Below are positions 44,990 through 53,620 of a stretch of 64,000 nt of DNA, one piece after another. The notes under the pieces were generated by a model. That model had not been told where the DNA came from. It worked only from the letters and a program-made list of their open reading frames with translations, and searched no databases. A program made the translations under genes and the position numbers. How positions within the stretch are numbered: the stretch's first letter is position 1; each line of letters starts with the position of its first letter. The DNA is from Bacillota bacterium (GTDB lineage: Bacteria > Bacillota > Clostridia > Christensenellales > SZUA-584): positions 62,001 through 126,000 of the forward strand of contig JAEYPS010000032.1 in NCBI GenBank assembly GCA_023410475.1. Reading direction: 5' to 3'.

Positions 44990-45535
44990 GTGATTTTTAT
45001 AATTCATTCGTTCGGCCCGATTGAGGATAGAAACTGCCGGATACTGATACTGGGCTCTATGCCCGGAGGAGAGTCGCTCAGAAAGCGGCAATATTACGGC
45101 CACGACAGGAACGGGTTTTGGCGCGTTATATACGCATTGTTCGGGCAGACGTATGAGGGCGACTATGAAAAACGCACGGCGTTTCTCTTGAGCCGTAACA
45201 TAGCGCTGTGGGATGTCATAAAAAGGTGCGAGCGAGAGGGCAGCCTCGACTCGAACATTAAGAATCCGGTGATGAACGATTTTCACGGCTTCTTCAAGAC
45301 ACATCCTCGTATTGATCACGTTTTCTTCAACGGCCGTAAGGCGTATGAGCTGTTTAAAAGGCATATAGGCTTTTCGTTTGACGGCATAACGTTTACATAT
45401 CTTAGATCTACGAGCCCCGCGCACGCCGCTGCGAGCTTTGAAGACAAGCTGAGAGACTGGCGCGCAGTCCTGGTTGCGCTTGATATATGCCGTCCTCAAA
45501 AAGCCTATAGCTTTTTAGGTGAGCATAACGAATAG
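44990..45535 (+). CDS. DNA-deoxyinosine glycosylase (UDG-superfamily)
   Basis: This is a 181-aa protein with IHSFGPIEDRNCRILILGSM at the N-terminus, followed by PGGESLRKRQYYGHDRNGFW and ALWDVIKRCEREGS. TYLRSTSPAHAA near the C-terminus is the other conserved region. This pattern defines the hypoxanthine/deoxyinosine glycosylase branch of uracil-DNA glycosylases, which removes deaminated adenine. The start is uncertain: GTG 44990 lies within the GAGGTGA site, and no ATG follows it. Homologs suggest the start is near here. Confidence 0.8.
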   Translation: MIFIIHSFGPIEDRNCRILILGSMPGGESLRKRQYYGHDRNGFWRVIYALFGQTYEGDYEKRTAFLLSRNIALWDVIKRCEREGSLDSNIKNPVMNDFHGFFKTHPRIDHVFFNGRKAYELFKRHIGFSFDGITFTYLRSTSPAHAAASFEDKLRDWRAVLVALDICRPQKAYSFLGEHNE

Positions 45536-45544
45536 GAGGCCAAT

Positions 45545-46795
45545 ATGGAAAAATTCGAAGCGCTATACAAAGACGTTGTGGACGCCGCGGTAAAAAACGA
45601 CCTCGGAAAGCTTTTTGACAAAGGCGGCGAATGTGATGGGCATCATCTCGACTGCCTGCTGAATCCAAAGAAATATCCGCCGGTAGTCCGGCTCGGCAAA
45701 TGCACGTGCGGTGATGACGGCTGCGACGAGATCTGCTTTTACAACGCTGTCTCGCGCGACGCGAACGGAAACGTCGTCATTTCCGCAAAAGACTGTGTTG
45801 GCTGCGGCGAATGCATCAAAAACTGCAAAAAGCATAACCTAACGGATATAAAAGAAGTGGTTCCTATCTTCGAGATTATAAACTCGGGCGACGCTCCAGT
45901 ATACGCTCTTATTGCGCCTGCGTTTTTAAGCCAGTTCAGCCCCGATATGACGCCCGGCAAGCTGCGCCTCGCGTTTAAGATACTCGGGTTCGCGGGCATG
46001 ATAGAGGTGGCGCTGTTCGCGGACATACTGACGCTAAAGGAGGCTCTCGAGTTCGACGCGGCGGTCGTAAATGAAGAGGATTTCATGCTGACGAGCTGCT
46101 GCTGCCCTCTGTGGGTAGCAATGATACGCAAGGTCTACAGCCGGCTCGCGCCGTATATGCCTCCCTCCGTATCGCCTATGGCGGCGAGCGGCAGAGCGAT
46201 AAAGAAGCTTTATCCTGACGCTAAGACGGTGTTCATCGGTCCCTGCATAGCAAAAAAGGCGGAAGCGAGACAGGACGATATCAAGGACGCGGTGGACTTT
46301 GTGCTTACATTCAGGGAGATAGATGATATATTCCGCGCGGCGGGCATAGACCCGGAAAAGCTGCTCGAGGACGAGCGCGACCATTCGTCGGCGGCGGGAA
46401 GGATATACGCCCGCACCGGCGGGGTAAGCAAGGCTGTGGAGGATACCGTGAGGCGGCTGATGCCGCAAAGGGATATACAGGTAAAAGCTGTTCAGGCCGA
46501 CGGCGTTCCCGCGTGCAAAGCTATGCTGAATGAAGTAATGGAAGGGCGCACAGACGCTAACTTTATAGAAGGCATGGGCTGCCCCGGCGGCTGCGTAGGA
46601 GGCCCGAGAGTCCTCATCGACCCCAAGGAAGGAACAAAAAATGTAGACGCTTACGCCGCCGAGGCGCGGATAAAAACGCCTGCGGACAACCCTTACGTGC
46701 TCGAGCTGCTCGCGAAGCTGGGATTTGATACAATAGAAAGCCTGACTCGCGGGCATAATATGTTTACAAGAGATTTTGACAGCAAAGCAGACTGA
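45545..46795 (+). CDS. [FeFe]-hydrogenase-like protein with a TSCCCP motif
   Basis: This 416-aa protein has a small N-terminal cysteine-rich region (KCTCGDDGCDEICFY) and one ferredoxin cluster (CVGCGECIKNC, ~83-93). The H-cluster-like domain follows. Its three motifs are TSCCCPLWV (instead of TSCCPGW), GPCIAKKAEA and EGMGCPGGCVGGP. All four cysteines that hold the H-cluster seem to be kept. It is shorter than CpI-type enzymes. The sensory or group C/D-type hydrogenases are the closest fit. No other hydrogenase gene is nearby. Confidence 0.75.
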   Translation: MEKFEALYKDVVDAAVKNDLGKLFDKGGECDGHHLDCLLNPKKYPPVVRLGKCTCGDDGCDEICFYNAVSRDANGNVVISAKDCVGCGECIKNCKKHNLTDIKEVVPIFEIINSGDAPVYALIAPAFLSQFSPDMTPGKLRLAFKILGFAGMIEVALFADILTLKEALEFDAAVVNEEDFMLTSCCCPLWVAMIRKVYSRLAPYMPPSVSPMAASGRAIKKLYPDAKTVFIGPCIAKKAEARQDDIKDAVDFVLTFREIDDIFRAAGIDPEKLLEDERDHSSAAGRIYARTGGVSKAVEDTVRRLMPQRDIQVKAVQADGVPACKAMLNEVMEGRTDANFIEGMGCPGGCVGGPRVLIDPKEGTKNVDAYAAEARIKTPADNPYVLELLAKLGFDTIESLTRGHNMFTRDFDSKAD

Positions 46796-46817
46796 ATCAA
46801 CGTACGACGGAGGATGA

Positions 46818-47969
46818 ATGCCCACGGTGATCGGACAATTCAATGACTCGTTTGCTCCGATCGCCGACGGAGTATGCAACGTCGTCAGGAACTACGCTCA
46901 TTGGCTCAACCAAAAAGAATACGGCAGATGCTGCGTGATAACACCATGCTTCCCCGGATATAACGACGACGAGGATTTCGAGGTGTTAAGGTACCGCAGC
47001 GTTCCTGTACCGCTTCGCCGTCCGTACCGCGCGGGTATAGCGTTATTTGATCCGCGGTTCCAAAAAAAAATTAAAGGCATAAGCTTTGATATAATCCATG
47101 TGCACAGCCCGTTCAGCTGCGGAAGGCTGGGTCTTCATATAGCCCGAAAACTCGGCATACCCGTTATCGCCACGTTCCATTCCAAGTATTACGACGATTT
47201 TGTTTCCGCGCTTAAAAGCCCGGCAGCCGCAAGATTGATGCTCAAGAACGTAATGAGCTTTTACAGCAAGGCCGATCGCGTATGGACGGTAAGCCGCTCC
47301 GCTGTCGATACCATGAGGGAATACGGGTTCAGAGGGGATGTGCAGGTCGTCGGCAACGGCACCGACATATGCGCCGTCTGCGCGCCGCGCCCAAGCAAAA
47401 GCGATATATTGAGACTGCTTTACGTTGGGCAGCTCGTCTGGCACAAGAATCTTAAGCTTTTGGTGTTTGCGCTGAGGCTGCTTAAGGACAGCGGAACGCG
47501 TTTTTCGATTACTGTTGTCGGGGAGGGCAACGCTCAGCAGGGGCTAAAGAGGCTCGTGCAGAGGCTGGGGCTTGGCGGGGAGTTTATGTTTTTGGGCAGG
47601 ATAGACGACAGGGACAAGCTGTCGCAAATCTATTCCGGCGCGGATATAAACCTGCTTCCGTCCGTTTACGATACGTTCTCTATAGTGGTGCGCGAGGCCG
47701 CGGCTCTGGGGTGTCCGTCAATCGTCATAAAGGGCTCCTGCGCGGGCGAGGACATAACGGACGGGTTTAACGGCTTTTTGTGCGGGGACGACATAAAAGA
47801 GTTCGCCCATGCCATACAAAGAGCGGCTTCTGACAGGAGTTCTCTTGCGGCTGCGGGTTGCAACGCAAGAAATACGCTGTTCAGGTCATGGGAATCAGTC
47901 GTCTGTGAAGTGGCTCAACGATACTCGGATGTTATAAACGAGCATAAAAGGCATAGGCTGATACATTGA
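46818..47969 (+). CDS. GT4-family glycosyltransferase
   Basis: This 383-aa protein begins with a GT-B fold start (TVIGQFNDSFAPIADGVCNV). It contains IHVHSPFSCGRLG, VIATFHSKYYDDF and the family 4 pattern (GTDICAV-x-PRPS; ADINLLPSVYDTFSIVVREA with the EX7E motif). It resembles diacylglycerol glucosyltransferases and other glycolipid enzymes. Start ATG 46818 follows ACGGAGGA. It may make a membrane glycolipid. Confidence 0.85.
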   Translation: MPTVIGQFNDSFAPIADGVCNVVRNYAHWLNQKEYGRCCVITPCFPGYNDDEDFEVLRYRSVPVPLRRPYRAGIALFDPRFQKKIKGISFDIIHVHSPFSCGRLGLHIARKLGIPVIATFHSKYYDDFVSALKSPAAARLMLKNVMSFYSKADRVWTVSRSAVDTMREYGFRGDVQVVGNGTDICAVCAPRPSKSDILRLLYVGQLVWHKNLKLLVFALRLLKDSGTRFSITVVGEGNAQQGLKRLVQRLGLGGEFMFLGRIDDRDKLSQIYSGADINLLPSVYDTFSIVVREAAALGCPSIVIKGSCAGEDITDGFNGFLCGDDIKEFAHAIQRAASDRSSLAAAGCNARNTLFRSWESVVCEVAQRYSDVINEHKRHRLIH

Positions 47970-48087
47970 ACGCGCCGTCGTAAAGCCCGGAGCTTATTGC
48001 ATAAATAGCCGTTTCAAAGCAAATCGCCGAGACTTTTTTTTATTTTGGGCAACAATATAATAAGCAATTATTTTAAGGAGCAGTATT

Positions 48088-49596
48088 ATGAATCGTTTAT
48101 CATATTGGATGGATACCGCCGCAGCTCCCGAATTTTTACCGTTATCGGGAGATGTCAAGTGTGATGTCGTAATTGTAGGCGCGGGTATAACGGGAATAAC
48201 GTCAGCGCTTCTGCTCGCGAACACGGGCGCCGACGTCATTGTGCTTGAAGCCTCAACCGTAGGCTCGGGAACGACGGGATACACTACAGCGAAGGTGACC
48301 GTTCAGCACGGGCTCAAGCTTCAGACGCTGGCCGCGAACAAAAGAGAGGCGTACGCTAAAGCGAACGACTTGGGTCTTCAGAAAGTCGCTGCGTTCGTCA
48401 GGGATTACAACATAGACTGCGATTTCGAGATAACGCCCGCGTATGTCTACACCCGCGACGAAAACGACCTGCATTTTCTCGAAAAGGAAATGCGCGAATA
48501 CGAAAAGCTGAGCATCAAGGGGAGCATTGTCGAAGAAGCAGGACTGCCGTTTGACGTCAAAGGAGCGCTCGTGATGGAAACGCAGGCGCAGTTCCATCCT
48601 CTCAAATACCTGTACGCTCTCACAAACGAGCTTGTTAAAAAGGGAGGCAGGGTGTTTGAGAAGTCAAGGGCTATAGACTTTGAAAGACAGGACAAATGCG
48701 TCGTGAAGACGGAGTCGGGCAGCGTGACCGCCAAGGCCGCTGTGCTGGCGACGAACTATCCTCTTGTCGATTTCCCGGGGTTGTTTTTCATCAAGCTTCA
48801 TCAGGAGAGGACCTATATCATCTGTACCGACTCCAACGGCGTTAACGTTTCCGGCATGTATATCAATATACATGAGCCTGTGAATTCGCTGCGTATGCAT
48901 TATTCGGACAGCGCAAACAAGCTTCTTTTAGCGGGCCACGGCCACCGAACCGCGAAAGAGGACGAGGACGACACGAGCTATGACCACCTGCGCGAATTCC
49001 TGCGAGCCGATTTCAAAGGCGCCTCTCCCGAGCCCTCGCACGAATGGTCGGCGCAGGACTGCTTCACTCTTGACAAGATGCCGTATGTGGGCCCGATATT
49101 CAGCAAAAACCCCAATGTCTATGTCGCGGCGGGCTATGAGAAATGGGGCATGACGAACGGTACGGCAGCGGCCATGATGATATGCGACCACGCTGCGGGG
49201 ACAACCTCGCTGCCGAGGGAAATAAGGGAGAAGTTCCAGCCCATACGAATCACTCCGGCATCGGCGATAAGCTTTTTCGGGCAGGCGGGCACTGCGCTGA
49301 AATCATATACGCTCGATAATATACTGATGCCCGTCGGAGACTATGAAGACCTTGCGTCGGGGCAGGGGGCGGTAATGCGTGTAAACGGCAAAGCGCGCTC
49401 TGTATACCGCGACGAGAGCGGAGAGCTGCACAAGTTCAGCGCGCACTGCACGCACATGGGATGTACGCTTGAATACAACGAGGCGGAAAAATCGTTTGAC
49501 TGCAAATGCCACGGTTCAAGGTTTTCAGTGCTTGGCGAAGTGCTTGACGGCCCTGCGAAGCAGCCGCTCGAGAAGATAACGGAGGAAGACGATTAG
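48088..49596 (+). CDS. FAD-dependent oxidoreductase with C-terminal Rieske domain
   Basis: This 502-aa protein has an N-terminal DAO-type FAD domain (CDVVIVGAGITGITSALLLA, residue ~25, then GTTGYTTAKVTVQHG). A C-terminal Rieske [2Fe-2S] domain (~415-502) has CTHMGC and CKCHGSRFS as its ligands. This fusion is common in soil and gut bacteria and usually acts on an amine or similar substrate. Start ATG behind AAGGAG. Its stop overlaps the next gene's GTG by 1 nt. Confidence 0.9.
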   Translation: MNRLSYWMDTAAAPEFLPLSGDVKCDVVIVGAGITGITSALLLANTGADVIVLEASTVGSGTTGYTTAKVTVQHGLKLQTLAANKREAYAKANDLGLQKVAAFVRDYNIDCDFEITPAYVYTRDENDLHFLEKEMREYEKLSIKGSIVEEAGLPFDVKGALVMETQAQFHPLKYLYALTNELVKKGGRVFEKSRAIDFERQDKCVVKTESGSVTAKAAVLATNYPLVDFPGLFFIKLHQERTYIICTDSNGVNVSGMYINIHEPVNSLRMHYSDSANKLLLAGHGHRTAKEDEDDTSYDHLREFLRADFKGASPEPSHEWSAQDCFTLDKMPYVGPIFSKNPNVYVAAGYEKWGMTNGTAAAMMICDHAAGTTSLPREIREKFQPIRITPASAISFFGQAGTALKSYTLDNILMPVGDYEDLASGQGAVMRVNGKARSVYRDESGELHKFSAHCTHMGCTLEYNEAEKSFDCKCHGSRFSVLGEVLDGPAKQPLEKITEEDD

Positions 49597-50555
49597 TGGG
49601 GCACCGCCTGCTGCCGCGCGCTCCCGCGCTGTATCACGGCAGAAAATCTAGCCGTCCTTACTTTGAAGGATGGTTCTTCAAGCATTCCTCTAAGGCAGGC
49701 TCTTTGGCCGTCATACCGGGAGTGTTCCGGGGCGTAAGCGGCAAAGACGACACAGCGTTTATTCAGGTATTGCTCAGCAACCCCGTGCAGAGTTTTTTTG
49801 TGCGTTATCCGTTCAGGTCGTTTCACAGCGATAAAAAACGTTTCGACATTCAGATAGGGGAAAGCAGCTTTTCACTGGAGGGGGCAGCGGTTTGCATTAA
49901 TGAAATAGAGCTTGAAGCCCGGCTGGCCTACAGCAAAATAGTGACGCTTGAAACGAGCGTTTTGTCGCCTTCCATTATGGGGCCGTTCTCATACCTGCCC
50001 GGAATGCAGTGCAACCACGGCGTGCTGAGCCTGCGCCATGAGGTGAACGGATATGCGTGCTGCGGTGACAGGCGTATGGATTTTGACAATGCCGACGGAT
50101 ATATCGAGAAGGACTGGGGAGAAGCTTTCCCGGAAAGCTGGGTATGGATGCAGTGCGCGGACAAGGAGTCCGCGTTCATGTGCTCCATTGCGCGTATACC
50201 GTTAGGCATATTCTCGTTTACAGGGCTTATATGCGTTCTGCTCGCTGACGGGAAGCAGTACCGTTTTGCCACATACAACGGGGGTAAGCTTGAGCGCCTC
50301 GAAATGAAGAAAGGCAGCGTTACCGCCGAGATAACGAAAAAAAATCTCAGGTTAGCCGTAAACGCTTGCAACGAAAGCTTCGGAAGCCTAAAGGCGCCCA
50401 CAAAGACAGGAATGGACAGGGTGATAGCGGAAAGCATAGGCGCGAAATACCGTATATCGCTTTTTGATAACGGCAATGAAATCTTTTTGGGCAGCTTTGA
50501 TGGCGGAGGCCTTGAAGCCAATGGCGCCCGGCATCTGATAATAAAAAGAAAATGA
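49596..50555 (+). CDS. Tocopherol-cyclase-like protein
   Basis: This 319-aa protein starts at GTG 49596, overlapping the previous stop. The pattern PALYHGRKSSRPYFEGWFFKHSS and WVWMQCADKESAFMCSIARI matches the tocopherol cyclase family, whose bacterial members have no known substrate. It is beta-rich, soluble, and probably lipid-binding. It is coupled to the FAD/Rieske gene, which suggests they act on the same lipid-like molecule. Confidence 0.8.
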   Translation: MGHRLLPRAPALYHGRKSSRPYFEGWFFKHSSKAGSLAVIPGVFRGVSGKDDTAFIQVLLSNPVQSFFVRYPFRSFHSDKKRFDIQIGESSFSLEGAAVCINEIELEARLAYSKIVTLETSVLSPSIMGPFSYLPGMQCNHGVLSLRHEVNGYACCGDRRMDFDNADGYIEKDWGEAFPESWVWMQCADKESAFMCSIARIPLGIFSFTGLICVLLADGKQYRFATYNGGKLERLEMKKGSVTAEITKKNLRLAVNACNESFGSLKAPTKTGMDRVIAESIGAKYRISLFDNGNEIFLGSFDGGGLEANGARHLIIKRK

Positions 50556-50571
50556 CCCGCAAAAGGCGCCC

Positions 50572-50687
50572 AGGCCGCTGACAAAGCCCATCTGCTTCGT
50601 TGTTTCTCCGCTTGCTCCTCGAAGTAGCGCTGCTACGTCTCGTCGCAATGCTCAAAACGCCTTGTATCTGGGACTTTTCAGCGACCT
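50572..50687. repeat. ~116-bp palindromic intergenic repeat (REP/MITE-like)
   Basis: The ends (GCTGACAAAGCCCA at left, TGGGACTTTTCAGC at right) are imperfect inverted repeats. The middle is also dyad-symmetric around GTAGC-GCT-GCTAC (50624-50636). The unit resembles small palindromic repeats dispersed in other clostridial genomes. No gene. Confidence 0.6.
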
Positions 50688-50729
50688 TCATTTCGGCAAG
50701 TCAATATCGTAATTTGATCTTGAAAAGCT

Positions 50730-50757
50730 GACCCGCCAAGGGCGGGTCATCAGATAG
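50730..50757 (-). terminator. Hairpin at the 3' end of the GT-acyltransferase gene
   Basis: GACCCGCC-AAG-GGCGGGTC is a GC-rich stem. On the minus strand a GCTTTTC tail follows, so it may terminate the 50768 gene. Confidence 0.65.
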
Positions 50758-50767
50758 CGTATTGCTG

Positions 50768-52639
50768 TTATGAAGCTGTCTTCTTATGTTTCGCGAGTAT
50801 GTTTGACATAGAGTATTCCACCGCTTCGCGCATCTCGTTCATGCGCGTTTTGTCGCTGCCCTGCCGCGCGGGGTATTCGGGCTTTCCTATCGTCAGAGTG
50901 ACTAACTCCTTTTTATGCAGCTTCTTTACGAGCTTACCCGGCTCGCGGAACGTGAACACCATAGGAACAACGGGAACGCCCGACTTAACGGCGAGATGAA
51001 ACGCGCCGTTTTTAAAAGGGCGAAGCTCCGTATACCGCTGCCACAGCGACGCCTCGGGATAAAAGTGAACGATGCGCCCCTTCTCGAGCTGCTTTCTCAT
51101 GGCCTCCATAAAAGCGTGCAGCGCCTTGGGCGATTCGGGTATGGGAACGCCGCCCAATAGCCGCACGAGCCAGCGTATGAACGGTATCTCAAAGTTTGAT
51201 TTCAGCGACGCGAACAAAGGCTTGCGCGGAAACAGCGTGCACGCGACCATTGTGGAATCGAGCATGTGCACATGGTTTGTAACGGTCACGGCGCCGCCTT
51301 TCAGATAGCGCAGATTCTGCTGCCCCTTTATAAGAAGGCCGAGGAACAGCCTCGACGCTATCGTAAGCACCGGCATGCCTATAAGGTAAAACAGCAGCGA
51401 CGAGCCTATACGAAAGAATATGTTGCGGTTGACAAAACGGAAATGCTCGTCGACTTTGTAGCTTAAGGGTGTGGGCATATGCATGACGTGCATGTTGAGC
51501 GGGTCCACTTTAGCTTTGCGCTGCGCCTTTATAACGCGCCGGTAGACTTCCTCCAGCTTATCGATGGACGAATCCAAAGAATACTCGCCTGCTTTTTTGC
51601 GGTATTCCTCCTTCATCCTGGCTCTCTCTTCGGGGTGCTCTATCCAGTAGTCAATCTTTTGGGTAAGCTCAGCAGTGTCCCTGCTTTTAAAAACACTGCG
51701 CTCGTCAATTGCAAACTGGCTCGCGGCGCTCATCTTCGCTTTCGCTATCACGGGAACGAGCCCGCAGGATATCGCTTCGGTGCAAACGAGCCCTTCTATC
51801 TCCGCCTCGGCTGCGTGCACATAAAGGTCGGCCTGGTTATATAGCTTTACCAGCTCTTCCTGAGGTATATACTTTATTATTGGCTTGTTTTTAAGCTTTC
51901 TGCCGAGCCGCTCATAGCTCCTTTTGCGCGGGCCTTTGCCGAGCAGCACTATCTGTATTCTGTCGCGGTGCTTTGAGCGCAGCGCAGCCTTTATGATAAG
52001 GTCCTGACGTTTTTCGCCCGCGAGCCTGCCGACCGAGATTATTACGAATTTATCGCTTAATTCGTCCGGTTTTTTCGTATCCATCGGCCGAAACGCTTCG
52101 TCCACGCCGTTTGATATAACGTGAAGGTTGGCCTTGTAGCCGTGCTTTTTAAGCTGGCTCGCGATAAAAGGCGACGGGCAGTGTATGTCGCTTATATAAC
52201 GGTAATGCCTGTGGTGGAACCAATGGTACAGCGCAACGGGCAGCAGCCAGAGATATTTCATGTGTATGTTGTAGGATATATTCTCGGGCTGGCAGTGAAA
52301 TGCGCCCACATAGGGAATCCCTTTTTCTTTCGCTATCTGCCTTGCCGCCATGCAGAGCCGGAAAGGAAGGTGAAGGTGAACGATGTCGACGCCCTCAAGA
52401 GCCTCGCGCAAAACGGCTTTATCGGGATGAGCGAATATCATGCCGTGTGAGATGAATACCTTGTCGAAAATTCCGAAGTTGGCGGGAGGCACGACATACT
52501 TGTCAGGGGCGGGCTTGCCGGTGGCCACAACGCGCACCTCGTGGCCTCTTTCGCGCAGACGCTCAATAAAACGCGCGGCGGCTATGGTCGTACCGTTGTC
52601 GCGGTTGTCGTACTGGTCGAGAACAAATGCGATTTTCAT
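50768..52639 (-). CDS. Fusion of GT4 glycosyltransferase and 1-acyl-glycerol-3-phosphate-type acyltransferase
   Basis: This 623-aa protein has two enzymes in one chain. Residues 1-~385 form a GT4 glycosyltransferase (GTTIAAARFIERLRERGHEV; EIEGLVCTEAISCGLVPVIA with its EX7E motif). Residues ~410-623 form a PlsC-like acyltransferase with NHVHMLDSTM (HX4D) and FYPEASLW as the EGTRS-like motif. A membrane helix at ~405-435 links them. It could build an acylated glycolipid at the membrane. No start site problem: an ATG with a weak upstream site. Confidence 0.85.
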   Translation of the reverse strand: MKIAFVLDQYDNRDNGTTIAAARFIERLRERGHEVRVVATGKPAPDKYVVPPANFGIFDKVFISHGMIFAHPDKAVLREALEGVDIVHLHLPFRLCMAARQIAKEKGIPYVGAFHCQPENISYNIHMKYLWLLPVALYHWFHHRHYRYISDIHCPSPFIASQLKKHGYKANLHVISNGVDEAFRPMDTKKPDELSDKFVIISVGRLAGEKRQDLIIKAALRSKHRDRIQIVLLGKGPRKRSYERLGRKLKNKPIIKYIPQEELVKLYNQADLYVHAAEAEIEGLVCTEAISCGLVPVIAKAKMSAASQFAIDERSVFKSRDTAELTQKIDYWIEHPEERARMKEEYRKKAGEYSLDSSIDKLEEVYRRVIKAQRKAKVDPLNMHVMHMPTPLSYKVDEHFRFVNRNIFFRIGSSLLFYLIGMPVLTIASRLFLGLLIKGQQNLRYLKGGAVTVTNHVHMLDSTMVACTLFPRKPLFASLKSNFEIPFIRWLVRLLGGVPIPESPKALHAFMEAMRKQLEKGRIVHFYPEASLWQRYTELRPFKNGAFHLAVKSGVPVVPMVFTFREPGKLVKKLHKKELVTLTIGKPEYPARQGSDKTRMNEMREAVEYSMSNILAKHKKTAS

Positions 52640-52882
52640 TTTATTGATTAATAAAGGCTTAGAAAATAAAACGGATTATGAGTGCAGGGCTACCTTTATT
52701 AACGATCCTCCCTTCACACGTATTAATGGCAATAAGGTTTTTATATACTATATATATACAACAAAACGCTCCATATTGCAAACTGAACGCACAAATCGAC
52801 AAATATTCCTGCGCGGTTGCTTTATGGCCTGAGAAATAATATAATTCGATAAAAAGAACACATGAGATAATGGGGGAGCCGA

Positions 52883-53620
52883 ATGCTTGAGCTTAAAGGC
52901 ATAGGGTTTAAGACCGCGGGAGGCGCGCAGATACTCAAAGACGTAAATCTCACTCTGAAAGAGAAAACGATTTACGCTGTTACCGGGCCGAACGGCAGCG
53001 GCAAGTCTTCTGTCGCGAATATAATAATGGGTATAATGAGTCCTGCGAGCGGTAAAGTGCTGCTTGACGGCGAGGACATAACAGGGCTCGATATTTCGGA
53101 GCGGGCAAACAAGGGTATAGGGTACGCGTTTCAGAACCCGCCGCGTTTCAAGGGAATAAAGGTTAAAGACATGCTTGCGCTCGCGTCAGCAAAGAAAGGG
53201 CCTTTGTGCGACCTTCTTTATTCCGTGGGCCTGTGTTCGCGCGATTATCTCGGCCGCGACATGGACGCTACGCTGTCGGGCGGCGAGATGAAGAGGATAG
53301 AGATAGCCACCGTGCTAGCAAGAGATCTGAAGGTTGCCGTGTTCGACGAGCCCGAGGCGGGCATAGACCTATGGAGCTTTCAGAAGCTCGCGGAGACGTT
53401 TACCGAGCTGCACGAGAAGACCGACACTACTATAGTGATAATCTCGCATCAGGAAAGGATATTGAACCTTGCGAACGAGATAATACTGATGACGAAAGGC
53501 TCCGCCCGCCAGGGCGTTTTGAGGGAAGAGATATTCGAAAAGGGTTTTGCGGACGCGGGATGCCTGTGCAGGCCAAACTGTGAAAGGACGGACATAGCCG
53601 ATGCTGAGTGCGCTCGATAA
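52883..53620 (+). CDS. sufC: SufC-type ATPase (SMS-like Fe-S assembly)
   Basis: This 245-aa ABC-type ATPase is typical of SufC. It has GPNGSGKSSVANIIMG (Walker A), a SGGEMKRIEIA signature and VAVFDEPEAGIDLWSF (Walker B, D-loop). The gene is behind a GGGGGAGC site and overlaps the sufB-like gene by 20 nt. SufC powers the SufBC(D) scaffold that builds Fe-S clusters. With only two genes, the pair matches the minimal SMS-type systems in clostridia and archaea, without SufD, SufS or SufU here. Confidence 0.9.
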   Translation: MLELKGIGFKTAGGAQILKDVNLTLKEKTIYAVTGPNGSGKSSVANIIMGIMSPASGKVLLDGEDITGLDISERANKGIGYAFQNPPRFKGIKVKDMLALASAKKGPLCDLLYSVGLCSRDYLGRDMDATLSGGEMKRIEIATVLARDLKVAVFDEPEAGIDLWSFQKLAETFTELHEKTDTTIVIISHQERILNLANEIILMTKGSARQGVLREEIFEKGFADAGCLCRPNCERTDIADAECAR

